Assembly (NCBI GenBank): GCA_020403045.1
Contig: JADBYK010000066.1
Coordinates: 1 to 63,487 of the forward strand
DNA length: 63,487 nucleotides
Source: Cytophagales bacterium
GTDB taxonomy: Bacteria > Bacteroidota > Bacteroidia > Cytophagales > Cyclobacteriaceae
Direction of reading: 5' to 3'
Position numbers and translations under genes: made by a program. The notes under the pieces were generated by a model that saw only the letters and a list, made by a program, of their open reading frames with translations, was not told where the DNA came from and ran no database searches. Each line of letters starts with the position of its first letter. Position 1 is the stretch's first letter. This document shows positions 7,696 to 16,701 of the stretch, piece after piece.

Positions 7696-9273
7696 CTAAC
7701 TCTTCACAATCAGGAATTCCACCCGCCTGTTGAGCTTTCTGGATTCTTCTGAGTCCCCTGTGGCTATTGGTTTCGTGCCTCCAAAGCCTTTGCCTTTTAC
7801 ACGTTTTCCTGAAATTCCTTTTGAGACCAAGTAGGACTTGATTCTAGCTACACGCTCTTGCGACAAAGTCAAATTTTTCTTGGCGTCTCCTCTATTGTCC
7901 GTGTGACCCTCTAACTGAATTTCCACTTTTGCGTTTTCATTGAGAAAATCAACCACCGCATCAAGCTCGGGGTACGACTCTTCCAACAAAGTTGTGGTAC
8001 CTGTGTTAAACAATACACTTTTTAAATTAACGACCGTCCCTACTTCGATGGGTTGCAATCTAAAATTCATTTGAAGTGAGTATACCTTCATCGAATTAAG
8101 ATCCAATCGCTCCACTACATTTACAAACCCCTTTTTTTGAACTTCAATCGTGTAGGTTCTCGTGGTTGGGATTTGAATTTGATATTTTCCACTGTTGGCA
8201 GAGCTAACGACAAAGCTTGAATCGGTTTTAAAGATAAGCTTGGCTGCTACACCGTTGCCACCCTTGACATTGGTAACACTACCAGAGATCGATACATATT
8301 TTGAGCTTGTGGGCACGTACTTTTGCTCCACTATTTTCCTCACCGTATCTACAACCTGTGGCTCGTTGGCATCCAACTGTTGACGAATGTCGCCATACCC
8401 ATCGCTATCCCGTGTGGTTGTAAATAGTGCTATTCCATTAATGTTTCTATAGAAAAGTTCACGCGCTTCAGAGTTGATTGCACTGCCTAAGTTGATTGGG
8501 GTGGACCAATTTTTCCATGTATCATCTAGTCTTTCCGATTTAAAAATGTCAAAACTACCGAAGCCTTGCCAACCATTGGATGCAAAATAAATAGTCTTAG
8601 TATCGGCACTGAGCCATGGAGTTACTTCTTGTCGAGCCGTATTGATTTGCTTTCCAACATTCACAGGCTCACTCCACTTACCATTTTGACGGGTGCAGAT
8701 GTAAATATCTTCGGCTCCTGTCGTTACATAAGATTCAGCAGAATAAACAAGAATACTTTGATCATCATTAATCGCTGCGCTAAATTGATCCGATTTATTT
8801 AGAAAATAGGGTATCGAGATATTTTTTGGAATCGACCACCCACTACTCGCTTTTTCACTAAACGAAATACCCTGAGTACTGACAACGCCATTTTTTGAAT
8901 AATGCCCAGCTAAAAACAACTTGGTACCATCTTGATTGAAGCCTATTGCTGCGTTATAGTTCTCGTTGTTTATTTCAGTGCCTCCGTGAATAGGCGCCTG
9001 CCAAACCCCATCTAAATTTAGCGAAACCCAAATATCTCCGGGGTCCTTATTCCCTCCAACGTTTTGTGGGTGTTTTGCAAGCGTTAGGTAAAGCACTTTC
9101 CCATCGGGACTAATCACCGGGCTTTGCTCGTCATAAACGGAATTGACTAGCTTAAACGGATTTAATTCTTGTGCGCTTACCGACTGCAATAAGTGAAAAA
9201 GTAATATTCCCAATAAAGAGGTCGATCTCCAACTAACATTCAACCATTCACCACTTACCATTTTTCCCTTCAT
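7696..9273 (-). CDS. OmpA-family outer-membrane protein with PD40 propeller
   Basis: Secreted protein with three parts: PD40/WD40-like beta-propeller repeats (about 45-305; SPDGKVLYLT, SADTKTIYFAS), a carboxypeptidase-regulatory-like beta domain (about 325-400), and a C-terminal OmpA peptidoglycan-binding domain (about 410-525) with LEGHTDNRGD and NRRVEFL. In Bacteroidota this layout anchors envelope or type IX-related assemblies to the cell wall. The predicted signal peptide is preceded by an unusual 16-residue segment encoded by short direct repeats (GGTAAGT GGTGAAT GGTTGAA on the minus strand); ATG at 9261 is an alternative start. It follows the mpg gene by only four bases, so they are likely one transcript. 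Confidence 0.85.
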   Translation of the reverse strand: MKGKMVSGEWLNVSWRSTSLLGILLFHLLQSVSAQELNPFKLVNSVYDEQSPVISPDGKVLYLTLAKHPQNVGGNKDPGDIWVSLNLDGVWQAPIHGGTEINNENYNAAIGFNQDGTKLFLAGHYSKNGVVSTQGISFSEKASSGWSIPKNISIPYFLNKSDQFSAAINDDQSILVYSAESYVTTGAEDIYICTRQNGKWSEPVNVGKQINTARQEVTPWLSADTKTIYFASNGWQGFGSFDIFKSERLDDTWKNWSTPINLGSAINSEARELFYRNINGIALFTTTRDSDGYGDIRQQLDANEPQVVDTVRKIVEQKYVPTSSKYVSISGSVTNVKGGNGVAAKLIFKTDSSFVVSSANSGKYQIQIPTTRTYTIEVQKKGFVNVVERLDLNSMKVYSLQMNFRLQPIEVGTVVNLKSVLFNTGTTTLLEESYPELDAVVDFLNENAKVEIQLEGHTDNRGDAKKNLTLSQERVARIKSYLVSKGISGKRVKGKGFGGTKPIATGDSEESRKLNRRVEFLIVKS

Positions 9274-9277
9274 TTTT

Positions 9278-9865
9278 TTACCTGCTTACCCATTCACTGT
9301 CTTTGAACGAAAATCGCCAGGGCAACAGTGCATCTTCCCCCGCATAGTCAATGCCAATCCGTGGCGAAGATACAATCTGATGCTTTGTAACATTGATCCC
9401 TTCGTCTTGAATCCAAATGTCTGAACCTTTTAGGGATTGCCCATTCAACTCTCGACCAATGCCTAATGCTTTCGTCAGTTTTCCGGGGCCACTTGTGAGT
9501 CTCGCGATTGAATTTGCTCTCGCCCTTTCAATCATGCGGTCAATCCCTACCAAAGGCTTGAGCGCCCTGATCAATACCGCGTCTGCTTTTCCTTTTTTAT
9601 TCGTTACCACATTCATCATTCGATGGATACCATAACACAAATAGACATACGCTATACCCCCCTCACCAAACATCACTTTGTTCCGTGCAGTCATTCCTTT
9701 GTATGCGTGGCAACCACGCTCCCGATCTGAATAAGCTTCCGTCTCCATAATAACGCCACTTGTTAACGTTTCGTTAACGTTGGTTACCAACACTTTACCA
9801 ATTAACTCAAGGGCGATCTTCACCACGTCTTGCCGCTGGTAAAAGGACTTGGGTAGTTTCGTCAT
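9278..9865 (-). CDS. mpg: 3-methyladenine DNA glycosylase (AAG/MPG family)
   Basis: Removes alkylated purines from DNA in base-excision repair. The protein has the monofunctional AAG signature: METEAYSDRERGCHAYKG, with the catalytic Glu near the N-terminal third, VYLCYGIHRMMNVV, and LTSGPGKLTKALGI. Length 195 residues is normal for the bacterial enzyme. An open frame extends 14 codons upstream, but ATG at 9865 (MTKLPKSFY) matches the family start, and the longer form would overlap the divergent neighbour's promoter. It is followed after four bases by the OmpA-family gene. Confidence 0.93.
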   Translation of the reverse strand: MTKLPKSFYQRQDVVKIALELIGKVLVTNVNETLTSGVIMETEAYSDRERGCHAYKGMTARNKVMFGEGGIAYVYLCYGIHRMMNVVTNKKGKADAVLIRALKPLVGIDRMIERARANSIARLTSGPGKLTKALGIGRELNGQSLKGSDIWIQDEGINVTKHQIVSSPRIGIDYAGEDALLPWRFSFKDSEWVSR

Positions 9866-9917
9866 TGCTGAATTAATTCTTGCTAATTTGCGACACAAAT
9901 TAAACACACAAACGCAT

Positions 9918-10766
9918 ATGAAAAATATTTTAGTGATTGCATTACTGGTGGTTGGCTTAGCTGCTCAGGCACAAGTGCAAACTCCGCAGCCTAGTACTGC
10001 CTCTACTGTCACCAACGTGGTAGGTCTTACCGAGGTGAAAATTGAATATTCTCGCCCGAAGGCAAAAGGCCGTAAGATCTTTGGAGCTACAGGAGACTTT
10101 TTAACGCCTTACGGAAAATTGTGGCGTACAGCCGCCAACACGGGATCAAAAGTAACATTTAGCGATGATGTTAAATTTGGAGGTGTAGATGTTCCTAAAG
10201 GAACCTATTTGTTGCTTTCTATTCCTGGCGCTGCTGAATGGACTGTAATTCTTTACAAAGATGTCGCTATGGGCGGAAACACAGAAGGCTATGACCAAAC
10301 TAAGGATCAAGCTCGCGTTGTAGTTAAGTCAGAAAAGTTAACCGAAAAGGTAGAAACGTTTACTCTTGAGATTGCCGACTTCGCTGAAAACAGCAAGTCA
10401 GCCAATTTGCAAATCATGTGGGAGAATACCTCGGTAAAAGTACCAATCACTGTAGACTTCGATGCAAAAGTGATGAAGTCCATCGAAGCTAACACAAAGG
10501 TTAATCCAAACAACTACTTCAATGCTGCCGTGTATTATTTAGAAAACGGAAAAGATCTGAACCAGGCGTTAGCTTTTGTGAATAAGGCAGTGGAAGCTAA
10601 CCCAACAGCTTTCTGGATCCTTTACCAAAAAGCTCGTATCCAAAAAGGGTTGAATGACAAAGCAGGTGCCTTGGCCACATCTAAAGCTTCTTTGGAAGAA
10701 TCAATCAAAGCAAAAAATGCTGACTATCAAAAGATGAACGAAGAGCTTCAAAAGTCATTGAAGTAA
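9918..10766 (+). CDS. DUF2911 secreted protein
   Basis: Exported protein of unknown function found in Bacteroidota. A signal peptide (about 1-19, ending AAQAQ) precedes the DUF2911 domain (about 25-170) with VKIEYSRPKAKGRKIFG, YGKLWRTAANT and VPKGTYLLLSIPG. The C-terminal 90 residues are helical and look like one or two TPR units. ATG at 9918 is chosen because it begins the signal peptide; the upstream frame overlaps mpg. A strong terminator follows, and it lies inside the end of the convergent symporter gene. Confidence 0.88.
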   Translation: MKNILVIALLVVGLAAQAQVQTPQPSTASTVTNVVGLTEVKIEYSRPKAKGRKIFGATGDFLTPYGKLWRTAANTGSKVTFSDDVKFGGVDVPKGTYLLLSIPGAAEWTVILYKDVAMGGNTEGYDQTKDQARVVVKSEKLTEKVETFTLEIADFAENSKSANLQIMWENTSVKVPITVDFDAKVMKSIEANTKVNPNNYFNAAVYYLENGKDLNQALAFVNKAVEANPTAFWILYQKARIQKGLNDKAGALATSKASLEESIKAKNADYQKMNEELQKSLK

Positions 10767-10784
10767 TTTATTCAACTTGACAAG

Positions 10785-12503
10785 TTAAACCCCTTTGAGA
10801 TGCTCAGAGGGGTTTTCTTTTTTTGAGGCGACTTGAATTAACAAAGCAAGTGTAACCACTACTACACATCCAATGATATTGTAATATAGAAAAGCAATCT
10901 CCTCGTAGAAATAAAAGTAGCAGACGAGCACACACGATTCGCCTATTAGTGCAGCAATGAAAATAGCATTGCTCTTGACATGCTTTAAATAGAAAGCCAC
11001 TAAAAATATTCCCAAGATCGTTCCATAAAAGAGTGAACCCACAATGTTTACAAACTGAATGAGGTTTTCAGCAAAATTGGCCAATGCCGCAAAGACCATG
11101 GCAATCACGGCCCACAAGATGGTAAAATACTTCGAAGCATTTAAATAGTGAAGAGCCGATGCCTCAGGCTTGAAAGAGCGTTTGTAAATATCAACAGTAG
11201 TCGTTGAGGCAAGCGCATTCAACTCTGACGCCATGGAAGACATAGCCGCTGAGAACATGACGGCCAGTAGTAAACCGATAATTCCATGCGGTAAATAATT
11301 GAGCACAAAATTCAGAAAAATATAGTCGCGGTCTTGTGTCTTGGCTCCGGGAATAGCCGCAGCGATTTTCGCTTTCACCTCTTTTCTGATTTGGGCTTCT
11401 TCTTCTTTGATGGATTGATACGCCAATTTCGATTCTTCCTTTCTTTTCAGATTGTTTTCTTGAATACCTTCAACCAAACCATTTACAGCAACCTGCTTTC
11501 TATGATACAATTCATCATATCTCTTATCTAGCAAACGAAGGGAGTCAGCTTGTTCTGTTTGCATTGCCTGACCTTTTAGCGTTTGATTATGGAAAACAGG
11601 TGGTTGAACAAAAAGATAGAAAACAAAAACTAACACACCGATAAACAGAATTACAAATTGCATCGGAATTTTCAGGAGGCCATTCATGATGAGGCCCATT
11701 CGGCTTTCGCGAATTGATTTCCCGCCAAGATATCTCCCTACTTGTGATTGATCGGTGCCAAAATAAGACAGAAACAAAAAGGTTGATGCAATTAGTCCCG
11801 ACCAAATATTAAACCGATCGTTCCAACTGAAATTAGTGGTGATGATGTTGAGCTTTCCCAACTCCCCTGCAATCTGAATAGTGTCGCCAAACGAAACATG
11901 ATCTGGCAAGAGCCGATAAGCAATAATTCCTGCCAATATCATTCCCCCCATTATTACGGTCATTTGTTGCCGTTGGGTTAGACTTACTGCCCGGGTGCCC
12001 CCGGACACTGTATAGATAATAACCAGTGCGCCAATAAGGAAAGTAGTGAGGAAAATATTCCAGCCTAAGATAGTTGAGAGCACAAGCGAAGGAGCAAACA
12101 GCGTTATGCCTGCCGACAATCCTCGCAGCATTAAAAACAGAATAGCCGCTAAGGTCCGAGTCTTTAAGTCAAAACGTGTCTCTAAATATTCATAGGCCGT
12201 ATATACTTTTAGTCGATAGTAAATAGGAACCATTGTAACGGAAATGATTACCATCGCGAGTGGTAAGCCAAAATAGAATTGAATAAAGCGCATCCCATCT
12301 TCGATGGCCTGCCCTGGAGTAGAAAGAAAAGTAATCGCACTTGCCTGGGTAGCCATGATGGATACTCCGATCATCCACCACTTCATGGTGTTATCCCCCT
12401 TCAGGTAGCCTTCAATATTTTTCGAACCCCTTGTTTTCCACACACCGTATACGACAATGGAAAAAATAGTTCCGAAAAGAACAATCCAATCAACTACATT
12501 CAT
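10785..12503 (-). CDS. Sodium:solute symporter (SSS family)
   Basis: Inner-membrane transporter that couples solute uptake to the sodium gradient. About 13-14 hydrophobic segments are visible, with the SSS landmarks GVSIMATQASAITFLSTPGQ near 47-66 and YFGTDQSQVGRYLGGKS near 247-263. A charged insertion of about 90 residues, rich in Lys and Glu (about 315-400), interrupts the membrane core and probably forms a cytoplasmic or periplasmic loop. The start at 12503 is fixed by an ATGA overlap with the upstream 38-residue gene; the longer open frame upstream is that gene read in another frame. It is last in the PIG-L operon. The substrate is unknown; a sugar or deacylated product is plausible. Confidence 0.9.
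   Translation of the reverse strand: MNVVDWIVLFGTIFSIVVYGVWKTRGSKNIEGYLKGDNTMKWWMIGVSIMATQASAITFLSTPGQAIEDGMRFIQFYFGLPLAMVIISVTMVPIYYRLKVYTAYEYLETRFDLKTRTLAAILFLMLRGLSAGITLFAPSLVLSTILGWNIFLTTFLIGALVIIYTVSGGTRAVSLTQRQQMTVIMGGMILAGIIAYRLLPDHVSFGDTIQIAGELGKLNIITTNFSWNDRFNIWSGLIASTFLFLSYFGTDQSQVGRYLGGKSIRESRMGLIMNGLLKIPMQFVILFIGVLVFVFYLFVQPPVFHNQTLKGQAMQTEQADSLRLLDKRYDELYHRKQVAVNGLVEGIQENNLKRKEESKLAYQSIKEEEAQIRKEVKAKIAAAIPGAKTQDRDYIFLNFVLNYLPHGIIGLLLAVMFSAAMSSMASELNALASTTTVDIYKRSFKPEASALHYLNASKYFTILWAVIAMVFAALANFAENLIQFVNIVGSLFYGTILGIFLVAFYLKHVKSNAIFIAALIGESCVLVCYFYFYEEIAFLYYNIIGCVVVVTLALLIQVASKKENPSEHLKGV
10788..10823 (+). terminator. Terminator of the DUF2911 gene, inside the symporter coding end
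   Basis: A 12-bp stem AACCCCTTTGAG/CTCAGAGGGGTT (one T-G pair) with loop ATG is followed by a T-rich run. The convergent symporter reads through this same DNA, so the hairpin encodes the last residues of that protein. Confidence 0.8.
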
Positions 12504-12616
12504 TGGAAAGATTGGGTAAGGAAATAGAATAGTACCACCTGGAACGCCATCACCGCGAGCACTAACCAGTACCAGCGATTCCATGAGGTAAAGACGGGTG
12601 GTTTTTCCGAGGACAT
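12500..12616 (-). CDS. 38-residue single-span membrane protein preceding the symporter
   Basis: A short ORF seen by reading the minus strand. It begins MSSEKPPVFTSWNRWYW and continues into one hydrophobic span (about 15-34, LVLAVMAFQVVLFYFLT) before TGA. Its stop overlaps the symporter start as ATGA, the classic sign of translational coupling, and its ATG lies four bases after the stop of the upstream gene. The Trp-rich membrane edge followed by one helix suggests a small partner subunit of the SSS transporter, as YjcH (DUF485) accompanies ActP in enterobacteria; this is analogy, not homology. Confidence 0.75.
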   Translation of the reverse strand: MSSEKPPVFTSWNRWYWLVLAVMAFQVVLFYFLTQSFQ

Positions 12617-12620
12617 ATTC

Positions 12621-13493
12621 TTAGAATTTTATGTTGCCGAAGACGGTTTTGCTTTCATACTTATTTACGTAAGTAATTGAATATCTAACTATGTAGTCTG
12701 CCTGTGGTAAAAAACATCCATTTTGAAATCGAAGGCGCAATGGGCGACCAACATTGACTATATTCTTGTGAAGATTTACGTTAGTCAACCGGTAAGTATT
12801 CGATTGTTTTATGAATTGGAAATCCCAATTTGTATTCGGGTTTGAACGTCCTTCGCACTTAAACCCAGGGTTCAGAATCTCAAAATCAGCAACTTCAATT
12901 TGGCATTCAAGCTCCCCACTGTTCTGAATAATAAATGCATCCAAGACTAGGCCTAATGAATCTAAATGGGTCACACCAAAAACAGAAATGTTTGAACGTC
13001 TAGAAAACTCATTTCTAATAAGCTCGTTGTTTCGGCTAAGGCTAGCAATTTCCTGATTGGTCAAATCAACAACATTTGAAATCTTTTCCAAATACTCTTT
13101 TTGCTGACGAATTAATGAGTTGTAGGTTTCATTCAACTCTCCATAGCTTCTTGAAACTCTCTTGGTCTCTTTACTCAGCGTTAAATTTAAACTATCGAGC
13201 GTTGAACTAAGGAGTGCAATCTTTTCAGGCAAGTCTTTTAACTTAGAAGCTGATTCACTTGTATTTTCGCTAACCTCATATATACTTTGCAGAACTGCCA
13301 CTTGTTTCTGTGATTCCCTTACTAACAGCAAAAGAGATTCAATTTGTTCTCTGTTATTGGCACTTTCAATGCTAATCTTTATTCCCCAGACAGAAAATAT
13401 GACGGTCAAGATTATCGGCAAAAAAACACCAAGCACCACAAACCACTTCTTTTGTGTACCATCGTTGCTAAAAAACCAGTGTTCAAATTTCAC
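12621..13493 (-). CDS. Membrane-anchored coiled-coil protein, unknown function
   Basis: I do not recognise a family. One membrane helix near the N-terminus (about 17-40, WFVVLGVFLPIILTVIFSVWG) is followed by a long heptad-rich segment (about 45-165) and a C-terminal beta-rich domain of about 120 residues with two cysteines near 217 and 233. The start is GTG. It lies within a tight operon, 20 bases after the PIG-L deacetylase and four before the 38-residue gene. Its composition does not differ obviously from its neighbours. It may be an insertion into an otherwise conserved deacetylase-symporter pair. Confidence 0.7.
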   Translation of the reverse strand: MKFEHWFFSNDGTQKKWFVVLGVFLPIILTVIFSVWGIKISIESANNREQIESLLLLVRESQKQVAVLQSIYEVSENTSESASKLKDLPEKIALLSSTLDSLNLTLSKETKRVSRSYGELNETYNSLIRQQKEYLEKISNVVDLTNQEIASLSRNNELIRNEFSRRSNISVFGVTHLDSLGLVLDAFIIQNSGELECQIEVADFEILNPGFKCEGRSNPNTNWDFQFIKQSNTYRLTNVNLHKNIVNVGRPLRLRFQNGCFLPQADYIVRYSITYVNKYESKTVFGNIKF

Positions 13494-13513
13494 TATGATG
13501 ACGCTTGCTTGAG

Positions 13514-16027
13514 TTATTTTGACTTCTTACCCTTAACTGTCCCTAATTTCTTCGGTTTGCCCAGTGATACCAAATTTGCAAATAATCTATATGCCCCCGG
13601 CACACCTTCCGGCAACTCTCTAAAAAATGAGAGTCCAGTATAAACATAATGCCCAAGTCCGTAGTTGGCGATTAACAAGCTGCCATTCTTTGCTGGTTCC
13701 CCTGTGTCGTTGCACGAAAGCAGTGCATCGTAGTTCTCATGCCAGTTAGAGGGAAAATATAGTCCACGCTCTTGCACCCAGCCTTCAAAGTCTTTGGATG
13801 TTATTTTGTTCGGATAATTTAGAGCTGGGTGATCGGGCTTCAAAATTCGCACCTCACTGTTTTCTTCCGTCACACGATCGCGCGAAAGCGTAATAGGGTA
13901 TGGCGCAAATTTATCTTTCTCTATTTCAAAGTCACTATTCGTATTGTATTGAACCACCAACGTGCCGCCCTGCTTAACATATTCTAATAATTCGGTCATA
14001 AAGAACTTAATGCGTTCGTTGGTGTTCAACGTTCGAACGCCCAACACTACTGCGTCTACTTTTTTCAGATTTGCTGCCGTTATCTCTTCGTTCTTCATCT
14101 CCCATACTTCATAGCCCATATTGCGCAAACTTCCCGGCACATCATCACCGGCTCCGCGTATGTAACCGACAACCGACCCTTCCTTTTTCAAATCTATGCG
14201 CAATGCTTCTGCCTCGGCCTTTGGCATCAATGTTTGTGTCGGAATATGATCGTAATCGATTAGCTGGAGTGAATAGTCGGACGCCTTATCATTGATCTCT
14301 GCTACTGCTTTCACGGTCGCATTCAATTCGTCCTTACTGGCAATTACACGGAAGGTTGCCGACTGTTCTTGTCCTCTTTTTGCCAAGTTAATGGGGATCG
14401 AGGTGGGCACTGATTTCCACCCTTTGGGCAACTCCAATTTAATCTTTCCGTCTACCCCATCTTTGGTTGCTTTTAGTAATACCGTAACCTCTTGTGGATC
14501 TTGATCTCTGAAAATATAGACCGGCTTGGTAAGATTGACAAACAGCGGAGGGACAATTTCAAATGGTCTCATGAGTTCGCCCTTCACAGGATCTGTCCAT
14601 TTGTAAATGAGCGGGGTCTGTATGATGATACCTTCGCCATTTACAACAAACTTAACGTTGAAAATAACGGCCGGATCGTTTTCCGGCTTGCCGATCATTT
14701 TGCGATCAGCCACGGTAAACAATCCAATTGAATGTGGTTCTGTTAGCCAATATGGACTTGAGTAAGTCGATGAAGCAGCAACCGGGTGAGTCGATTTTTT
14801 TAAAAAGGGAACGTTGTTTTTAAGAACAGTAGAAAATGTTGTGTCATACAATATTGCATCGGAATGAATCCCTGTCATCATAACCTCGGCTGGTGACCGA
14901 TTAATGACTTCAAAATTAACGGTTGTCGATTCCCCAGGGGTGCCCCAATAAGTGGCTGCCACTACTTCCACATACAATCCGGCACAGTCTTGAATGAGTT
15001 GATTCACTTCTTTCCACTTTCGATCTCGCCAGACCGAAAAAGGCAGAGCACTGATTTCCTTCCTGATTTGTACGAGCAAAGGCAGTGAGGCCGATGGGTT
15101 CTCAAATTTATACTCTGCTATAACTTTATCTACCAGTGGTTGAATCTTCTCACTTCCCTTCAAACGACTCCAACCGGTATTTACATTTTCAAAAAAATCT
15201 TTAGTGGAAGGCGTACCTTTTACGAATTCAAAAAATTCCATTGCATCTCCCCTTCTGCCGGGTGAGCCAAATCCTTGACTCTTGTGTTGTGTGCGACTGT
15301 CAGCTGCTATCTCAGCATAAGATTTACCAAGCAGCATGTTGTAGCCGCCCACATTTACCGCCAGTATTCCGGGTGTGTTTTCATTAATGGTTTGATTCCA
15401 CCAACGTCCTGTGTTGGTGTACATTCTCTTCACTTGCCAAACACCAAAGTCCTCCACTTGCTTAGGATATTTTGTAGCATCATTGGACAAGTCAAAAGCC
15501 TCTTGTGCCAGGACGGCAGAGGCGGTGTGATGCCCATGCCCCGCTCGCTCATCTGGCGGAAAACGGGTAAGGATAACATCGGGCTGAAACTGCCTGATCA
15601 CTTTCACTACATCTGAAAGTACTTCCTCTTTATTCCAAATCTCAAATGTCTCTTTGGCATTTTTTGAAAATCCGAAATCATTTGCTCTGGTAAAAAATTG
15701 TTGCCCCCCATCTATTCGTCTGGCTGCCAAAAGTTCTTGCGTACGAATCAAGCCCAATTGGTCACGTATTTCTGAACCGATTAAGTTTTGGCCACCATCT
15801 CCTCTCGTCATCGAGAGATATGCTGTGGAAGCCATCCGATCGTTTGCTAGAAAAGCTATTGCCCTTGTATTCTCATCATCAGGATGAGCCGCGACATAAA
15901 GAACGGATCCTAAAAAATTCAGCTTATTGAGTTTGAGTTTGATCTCCGCTGCGCTAGGTTGTTTTTGGTGCTGTGCAAACATCAATTGGAAAGAAACCAA
16001 TCCGAATGCTATAAATAGAAATCTCAT
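13514..16027 (-). CDS. Secreted PIG-L family deacetylase
   Basis: Zinc-dependent N-deacetylase of the LmbE/PIG-L family. A signal peptide (about 1-18, ending FAQ) shows it is exported. The catalytic domain (about 35-260) has the zinc-binding AHPDDE near 47-52 and HGHH near 167. A beta-rich middle region (about 340-600) and a C-terminal glutamine-amidotransferase-like fold (about 610-830; DAVVLGVRTLN, GGTLVVQYN) complete the 837 residues, the usual size of the large Bacteroidota form. First gene of an operon ending in an SSS transporter, which suggests extracellular deacetylation followed by uptake. The substrate is not known. Confidence 0.88.
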   Translation of the reverse strand: MRFLFIAFGLVSFQLMFAQHQKQPSAAEIKLKLNKLNFLGSVLYVAAHPDDENTRAIAFLANDRMASTAYLSMTRGDGGQNLIGSEIRDQLGLIRTQELLAARRIDGGQQFFTRANDFGFSKNAKETFEIWNKEEVLSDVVKVIRQFQPDVILTRFPPDERAGHGHHTASAVLAQEAFDLSNDATKYPKQVEDFGVWQVKRMYTNTGRWWNQTINENTPGILAVNVGGYNMLLGKSYAEIAADSRTQHKSQGFGSPGRRGDAMEFFEFVKGTPSTKDFFENVNTGWSRLKGSEKIQPLVDKVIAEYKFENPSASLPLLVQIRKEISALPFSVWRDRKWKEVNQLIQDCAGLYVEVVAATYWGTPGESTTVNFEVINRSPAEVMMTGIHSDAILYDTTFSTVLKNNVPFLKKSTHPVAASSTYSSPYWLTEPHSIGLFTVADRKMIGKPENDPAVIFNVKFVVNGEGIIIQTPLIYKWTDPVKGELMRPFEIVPPLFVNLTKPVYIFRDQDPQEVTVLLKATKDGVDGKIKLELPKGWKSVPTSIPINLAKRGQEQSATFRVIASKDELNATVKAVAEINDKASDYSLQLIDYDHIPTQTLMPKAEAEALRIDLKKEGSVVGYIRGAGDDVPGSLRNMGYEVWEMKNEEITAANLKKVDAVVLGVRTLNTNERIKFFMTELLEYVKQGGTLVVQYNTNSDFEIEKDKFAPYPITLSRDRVTEENSEVRILKPDHPALNYPNKITSKDFEGWVQERGLYFPSNWHENYDALLSCNDTGEPAKNGSLLIANYGLGHYVYTGLSFFRELPEGVPGAYRLFANLVSLGKPKKLGTVKGKKSK

Positions 16028-16106
16028 AATAATTAAGCGAATTATACTCGTTTTTTAAAACCGGGCGAAATTAAGAAAGTGACTTAAGAACCACCAAGCT
16101 ATTTGT

Positions 16107-16577
16107 TTAGAACTTTCCTCGTTTCTCGCCATTCACAAAGTAGGATCCATCTTCTGCAATCTTGAAAGTGACTTTACGAATTGGTTTCTTAAGATCATTC
16201 AAAAAAATCAAGTTGATTTCAACGCCCTCGCCATTATTTTTGACATCTTCGATAAACCCGACCTCTAATTTCATTGGGCTACCTACTTTCACTTTGCTTA
16301 CTCTTTCAGAACGACCATTGACCACATTTACTTTCACCTCACCTTCCGCCCGAAGCAATGTAAAATTGATAGACAAGAACGCAATCGGTGTATCCGTTGT
16401 CTTCTTGGGCTGGCTCCCATCGGAAAAAGTGTAGGTACCCGCGTCACTTGATTCCCTTTTTTTGAAGGCCAAATCAATCTTGGATTCAAATTGATCAGCC
16501 AGCATAAAAGGAACATCATCTTGCGCATGAAGAACAAGAGCTGCTAGAGTACAAAATACCAGAAAACCCACATTCAT
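16107..16577 (-). CDS. Small exported protein of unknown function
   Basis: A signal peptide (MNVGFLVFCTLAALVLHAQ) is followed by about 137 mature residues that are beta-rich, including TDTPIAFLSINFTLLRAEGE and FIEDVKNNGEGVEINLIFLNDLKKP. No cysteine follows the signal, so it is not a lipoprotein. I recognise no family. The ATG at 16577 is preferred; another at 16592 would add five residues. It is divergent from scoA and separated from the PIG-L gene by 79 bases, so it may have its own promoter. Confidence 0.65.
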   Translation of the reverse strand: MNVGFLVFCTLAALVLHAQDDVPFMLADQFESKIDLAFKKRESSDAGTYTFSDGSQPKKTTDTPIAFLSINFTLLRAEGEVKVNVVNGRSERVSKVKVGSPMKLEVGFIEDVKNNGEGVEINLIFLNDLKKPIRKVTFKIAEDGSYFVNGEKRGKF

Positions 16578-16661
16578 TTTCAAACGACCCATCGGCTACA
16601 TCGAACTAATGATTTCCAGGTTGCAAATTAGACCAAGATTCCGCAGCATCATAATTATTGA

Positions 16662-16669
16662 TAATTTTG
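16662..16669 (+). promoter_or_regulatory. Probable -7 promoter element of scoAB
   Basis: TAATTTTG matches the Bacteroidota -7 consensus TAnnTTTG exactly, 32 bases before the scoA ATG. No clear -33 element. Confidence 0.45.
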
Positions 16670-16701
16670 GAGGTGTTAAAAATTAGTTAACCGCATATTC
16701 T

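Noticed and set aside
12504-12584. 27-residue N-terminal extension of the SSS symporter
   Set aside because: The same DNA encodes the 38-residue membrane protein in another frame, whose stop overlaps the ATG at 12503; the extension has no membrane-segment pattern.
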